From positions 1 to 6,052 of the forward strand of contig JAJFIE010000346.1 of assembly GCA_021775275.1 (NCBI GenBank): a stretch of DNA of 6,052 nucleotides, read 5' to 3'. The notes beneath the pieces were generated by a model. It saw nothing but the letters and a program-made list of their open reading frames with translations. It was not told where the DNA came from and ran no database searches. Every line of letters begins with the position of its first letter. Position 1 is the stretch's first letter. Origin of the DNA: Rhodospirillales bacterium (GTDB taxonomy: Bacteria; Pseudomonadota; Alphaproteobacteria; Rhodospirillales; Casp-alpha2). Made by a program: the position numbers and the translations under genes. Positions 1-6,052 of the stretch are shown here, piece by piece.

Positions 1-1
1 A

Positions 2-3103
<3,102 letters not shown>

Positions 3104-3106
3104 ATC

Positions 3107-3131
3107 CGCCATTTTTCGCCAAATAATGGCG
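3107..3131 (+). repeat. Small hairpin just after the rpoC stop
   Basis: An inverted repeat begins four bases after the rpoC stop codon. CGCCATT (3107-3113) pairs with AATGGCG (3125-3131) in 7 bp. The loop can be tightened by UUU/AAA pairing (3114-3116 with 3121-3123), leaving a four-base loop. Only three T follow it, so on its own it would be a poor terminator. It stands directly before the strong terminator and may protect the mRNA 3' end or assist termination. Confidence 0.5.
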
Positions 3132-3134
3132 TTT

Positions 3135-3182
3135 GAACCCGGGGTTGAAGCGTTCCTTCAGCCCCGGGTTTGTCATTTGTTT
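3135..3182 (+). terminator. Intrinsic terminator of the rpoBC transcription unit
   Basis: A 16-bp stem with a five-base loop pairs 3135-3150 with 3156-3171, around loop CGTTC at 3151-3155. The core AACCCGGGG / CCCCGGGTT is perfect, and the only wobbles are G-U at the base and U-G at 3145/3161. A T-rich stretch follows (TTTGTCATTTGTTTTG). It lies about 30 bases after rpoC and before the next promoter, so it should end most rpoBC transcription. Efficiency was not computed, and the U tract is interrupted, so some read-through is possible. Confidence 0.88.
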
Positions 3183-3236
3183 TGTGTGCAATGCAGCATG
3201 GCATCTAACTTATTGAATTTACGGCAATTCTTTTTC

Positions 3237-3265
3237 TTGACGGGGTATGGGGCCATGCATATAGT
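3237..3265 (+). promoter_or_regulatory. Promoter of the rpsL-rpsG-fusA (str) operon
   Basis: The -35 element TTGACG (3237-3242, preceded by C to give the CTTGAC form common in alphaproteobacteria) and the -10 element TATAGT (3260-3265) are separated by exactly 17 bases. Each hexamer has one mismatch to the sigma70 consensus. An A/T-rich tract (about 3207-3236) lies upstream and could act as an UP element. The discriminator just after the -10 is GCGCGC (3266-3271), a feature of promoters shut down by ppGpp in the stringent response. The start of transcription is inferred at about 3270-3272. The site sits between the rpoC terminator and rpsL. Confidence 0.82.
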
Positions 3266-3275
3266 GCGCGCACAC

Positions 3276-3325
3276 CGCAGGGAACTGGTGGTAGGTCTTA
3301 CGGCCTAGACGCAGTTCCGACTGCG
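3276..3325 (+). repeat. Leader stem-loop I
   Basis: CGCAG (3276-3280) pairs with CTGCG (3321-3325). GGAACTG (3281-3287) pairs with CAGTTCC (3312-3318). The apical TAGGTC (3292-3297) pairs with GGCCTA (3302-3307), with one U-G wobble, around loop TTAC. A two-base GA bulge (3319-3320) separates the lower helices. That gives about 18 bp in a 50-base hairpin starting a few bases from the inferred 5' end. A competing small hairpin is possible at 3310-3325: CGCAGT / ACTGCG with loop TCCG. Confidence 0.65.
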
Positions 3326-3341
3326 TTACGGATTTGAATTT

Positions 3342-3387
3342 GCGAAAACACGCTCTGGGTGGCCGGCGCCACCAAGAAGCGTTTCGT
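3342..3387 (+). repeat. Leader stem-loop II, contains the putative antiterminator strand
   Basis: CGAAA (3343-3347) pairs with TTTCG (3382-3386). CGCT (3351-3354) pairs with AGCG (3378-3381). Three bases, ACA, are bulged between them, and a G-U pair can extend the base (3342/3387). Inside is a compact GC-rich hairpin, GGTGGC (3358-3363) with GCCACC (3368-3373), closed by a four-base loop CGGC. Bases 3344-3353 are also complementary to 3441-3451 downstream, so this stem and that pairing exclude each other. Confidence 0.55.
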
Positions 3388-3432
3388 CTACTCGGGATAG
3401 TACGACATATCCTCTCGATGAGGCCCGAATAG
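3388..3432 (+). repeat. Leader stem-loop III
   Basis: CTACTCGGG (3388-3396) pairs with CCCGAATAG (3424-3432), with a single C/A mismatch (3391/3429). Within it CCTC (3411-3414) and GAGG (3420-3423) form a four-bp hairpin around TCGAT. An alternative inner pairing is GGATA (3395-3399) with TATCC (3408-3412). The stem begins right after stem II and ends where stem IV begins, so the three could stack. Confidence 0.5.
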
Positions 3433-3461
3433 ATAGAAATGCGTGATTTTCTATCATTTTT
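3432..3461 (+). terminator. Terminator-like hairpin in the rpsL leader (candidate attenuator)
   Basis: GATAGAAA (3432-3439) pairs perfectly with TTTCTATC (3448-3455) in 8 bp around an eight-base loop, followed directly by ATTTTT (3456-3461). It has the form of an intrinsic terminator but is weak, because the stem has only two G-C pairs. It lies about 40 nt before the rpsL ATG, after the promoter, so if active it would stop transcription of the operon before its first gene. No energy was calculated. Confidence 0.45.
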
Positions 3462-3483
3462 AACTGGATTGCGCCCGTTACAC

Positions 3484-3494
3484 GGAAGGACGGA
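3484..3494 (+). promoter_or_regulatory. Ribosome binding site of rpsL
   Basis: The purine-rich GGAAGGA (3484-3490) is followed by ACGGA. The AAGGA core is 12 bases from the ATG at 3503, somewhat long, while the second GGA (3492-3494) is at 8 bases. The site supports the start at 3503, which also gives the conserved S12 N-terminus. It lies downstream of the terminator-like hairpin and is not obviously sequestered by it. Confidence 0.7.
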
Positions 3495-3502
3495 ACAGCG
3501 AT

Positions 3503-3874
3503 ATGCCAACGATTAACCAGCTGATTCGCAAGCCGCGAAAAGACAAGCCGGGCCGGAACAAGGTTCCTGCTCTTGAAGCCTGTCCGCAAAAGCGTGGTGT
3601 TTGCACCCGTGTTTACACGACGACCCCGAAAAAGCCGAACTCGGCGCTTCGTAAGGTCGCCCGTGTTCGTCTGACCAACGGTTTCGAGGTCACCAGCTAC
3701 ATTCCCGGCGAAGGCCATAACCTCCAGGAACATTCGGTTGTGATGATCCGTGGTGGTCGTGTGAAGGATCTTCCCGGTGTTCGCTATCATATTATTCGTG
3801 GCACGCTCGATACGCAGGGTGTGTCTGATCGCCGTCAGCGCCGTTCGAAATACGGCACGAAGCGGCCGAAGTAG
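3503..3874 (+). CDS. rpsL: 30S ribosomal protein S12
   Basis: The 123-residue S12 is a component of the 30S decoding centre that monitors codon-anticodon pairing. Its length matches the family (124 in E. coli). The diagnostic blocks are all present: [20 protein letters not shown] (21-40), [11 protein letters not shown] (42-52), [20 protein letters not shown] (54-73), [14 protein letters not shown] (83-96) and the C-terminal [10 protein letters not shown]. Lys43 and Lys88, the main positions changed in streptomycin-resistant mutants, are wild type, so no rpsL-based resistance is expected. Asp89, the residue methylthiolated by RimO in other bacteria, is present. The gene is first in the str operon, behind its own promoter and structured leader. 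It ends in TAG, 12 bases before rpsG, so translation of the two is probably coupled. Confidence 0.98.
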   Translation: MPTINQLIRKPRKDKPGRNKVPALEACPQKRGVCTRVYTTTPKKPNSALRKVARVRLTNGFEVTSYIPGEGHNLQEHSVVMIRGGRVKDLPGVRYHIIRGTLDTQGVSDRRQRRSKYGTKRPK

Positions 3875-4357
<483 letters not shown>

Positions 4358-4366
4358 CGTTTTCTT

Positions 4367-4374
4367 AGGTGATC
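4367..4374 (+). promoter_or_regulatory. Extended ribosome binding site of fusA
   Basis: AGGTGATC is an eight-base match to the complement of the 16S rRNA 3' end (the AGGAGGTGATC type), shifted to the 3' part of the anti-Shine-Dalgarno sequence, and ends four bases before the ATG at 4379. The unbroken match suggests efficient initiation, as expected for EF-G, one of the most abundant proteins. Confidence 0.72.
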
Positions 4375-4378
4375 TGAC

Positions 4379-6052
<1,674 letters not shown>

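Larger units (their letters stand above)
3272..3502 (+). promoter_or_regulatory. Long structured 5' leader of the str operon, candidate attenuator
   Basis: About 230 nt separate the inferred transcription start from the rpsL ATG, and no convincing gene lies there. By hand it folds into consecutive elements: stem I (3276-3325), stem II (3342-3387), stem III (3388-3432) and a terminator-like stem IV (3432-3455) followed by a U tract. The 5' side of stem II can pair instead with the 3' side of stem IV, which would make the two states exclusive. Structured leaders upstream of rpsL have been reported in other bacteria; I cannot say whether this one belongs to a known family. The promoter and the length are well supported. 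The switching role is inference. Confidence 0.6.

Noticed and set aside
3126..3308. A 60-codon plus-strand frame in the rpoC-rpsL gap
   Set aside because: It covers the rpoC terminator, the str promoter and leader stem I, has no ribosome binding site, and its sequence is composed of those elements.
3104..3502. A tRNA or other known structural RNA gene in the gap
   Set aside because: No cloverleaf, T-loop or CCA end could be found. The hairpins are better explained as a terminator followed by an mRNA leader.
3503..3874. Streptomycin-resistance allele in rpsL
   Set aside because: Lys43 and Lys88 and the surrounding PKKPNS and RVKDLP motifs are wild type.

Overview
The window is a piece of the conserved rpoBC / str (streptomycin) locus of a bacterium, most likely an alphaproteobacterium, perhaps Rhodospirillales-like. 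This rests on remembered family sequences and no search was run. The S12 start ([13 protein letters not shown]), the S7 sequence, the EF-G start ([20 protein letters not shown]), the large SI3 insertion in beta-prime, the CTTGAC-type promoter and the moderate GC content all fit. No mobile element, CRISPR array, tRNA or rRNA is visible.

Layout, all on the + strand: (1) 2-3103, the C-terminal roughly three quarters of rpoC, cut by the left window edge. (2) 3104-3175, two hairpins in tandem; the second is a 16-bp intrinsic terminator that ends the rpoBC unit. (3) 3237-3265, a near-consensus sigma70-type promoter with a GC-rich discriminator. (4) about 3272-3502, an unusually long, highly structured, non-coding leader. 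(5) 3503-3874 rpsL (S12). (6) 3887-4357 rpsG (S7). (7) 4379-6052, the first 558 codons of fusA (EF-G), cut by the right edge. rpsL, rpsG and fusA are separated by only 12 and 21 bases and form one operon.

The genes are ordinary core transcription and translation machinery, and all visible catalytic or ligand residues are intact. The unusual part is the rpsL leader. By hand it folds into consecutive stem-loops that tile nearly its whole length. The last is an AU-rich hairpin followed by a U tract, about 40 nt before the rpsL start codon. An upstream segment (3344-3353) can pair instead with the 3' half of that hairpin. This looks like a terminator/antiterminator switch controlling the str operon. 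The very short rpsL-rpsG spacer leaves no room for the S7 operator that E. coli carries there, so feedback may act in this leader. This is an inference from sequence complementarity; no folding energies or alignments were computed.
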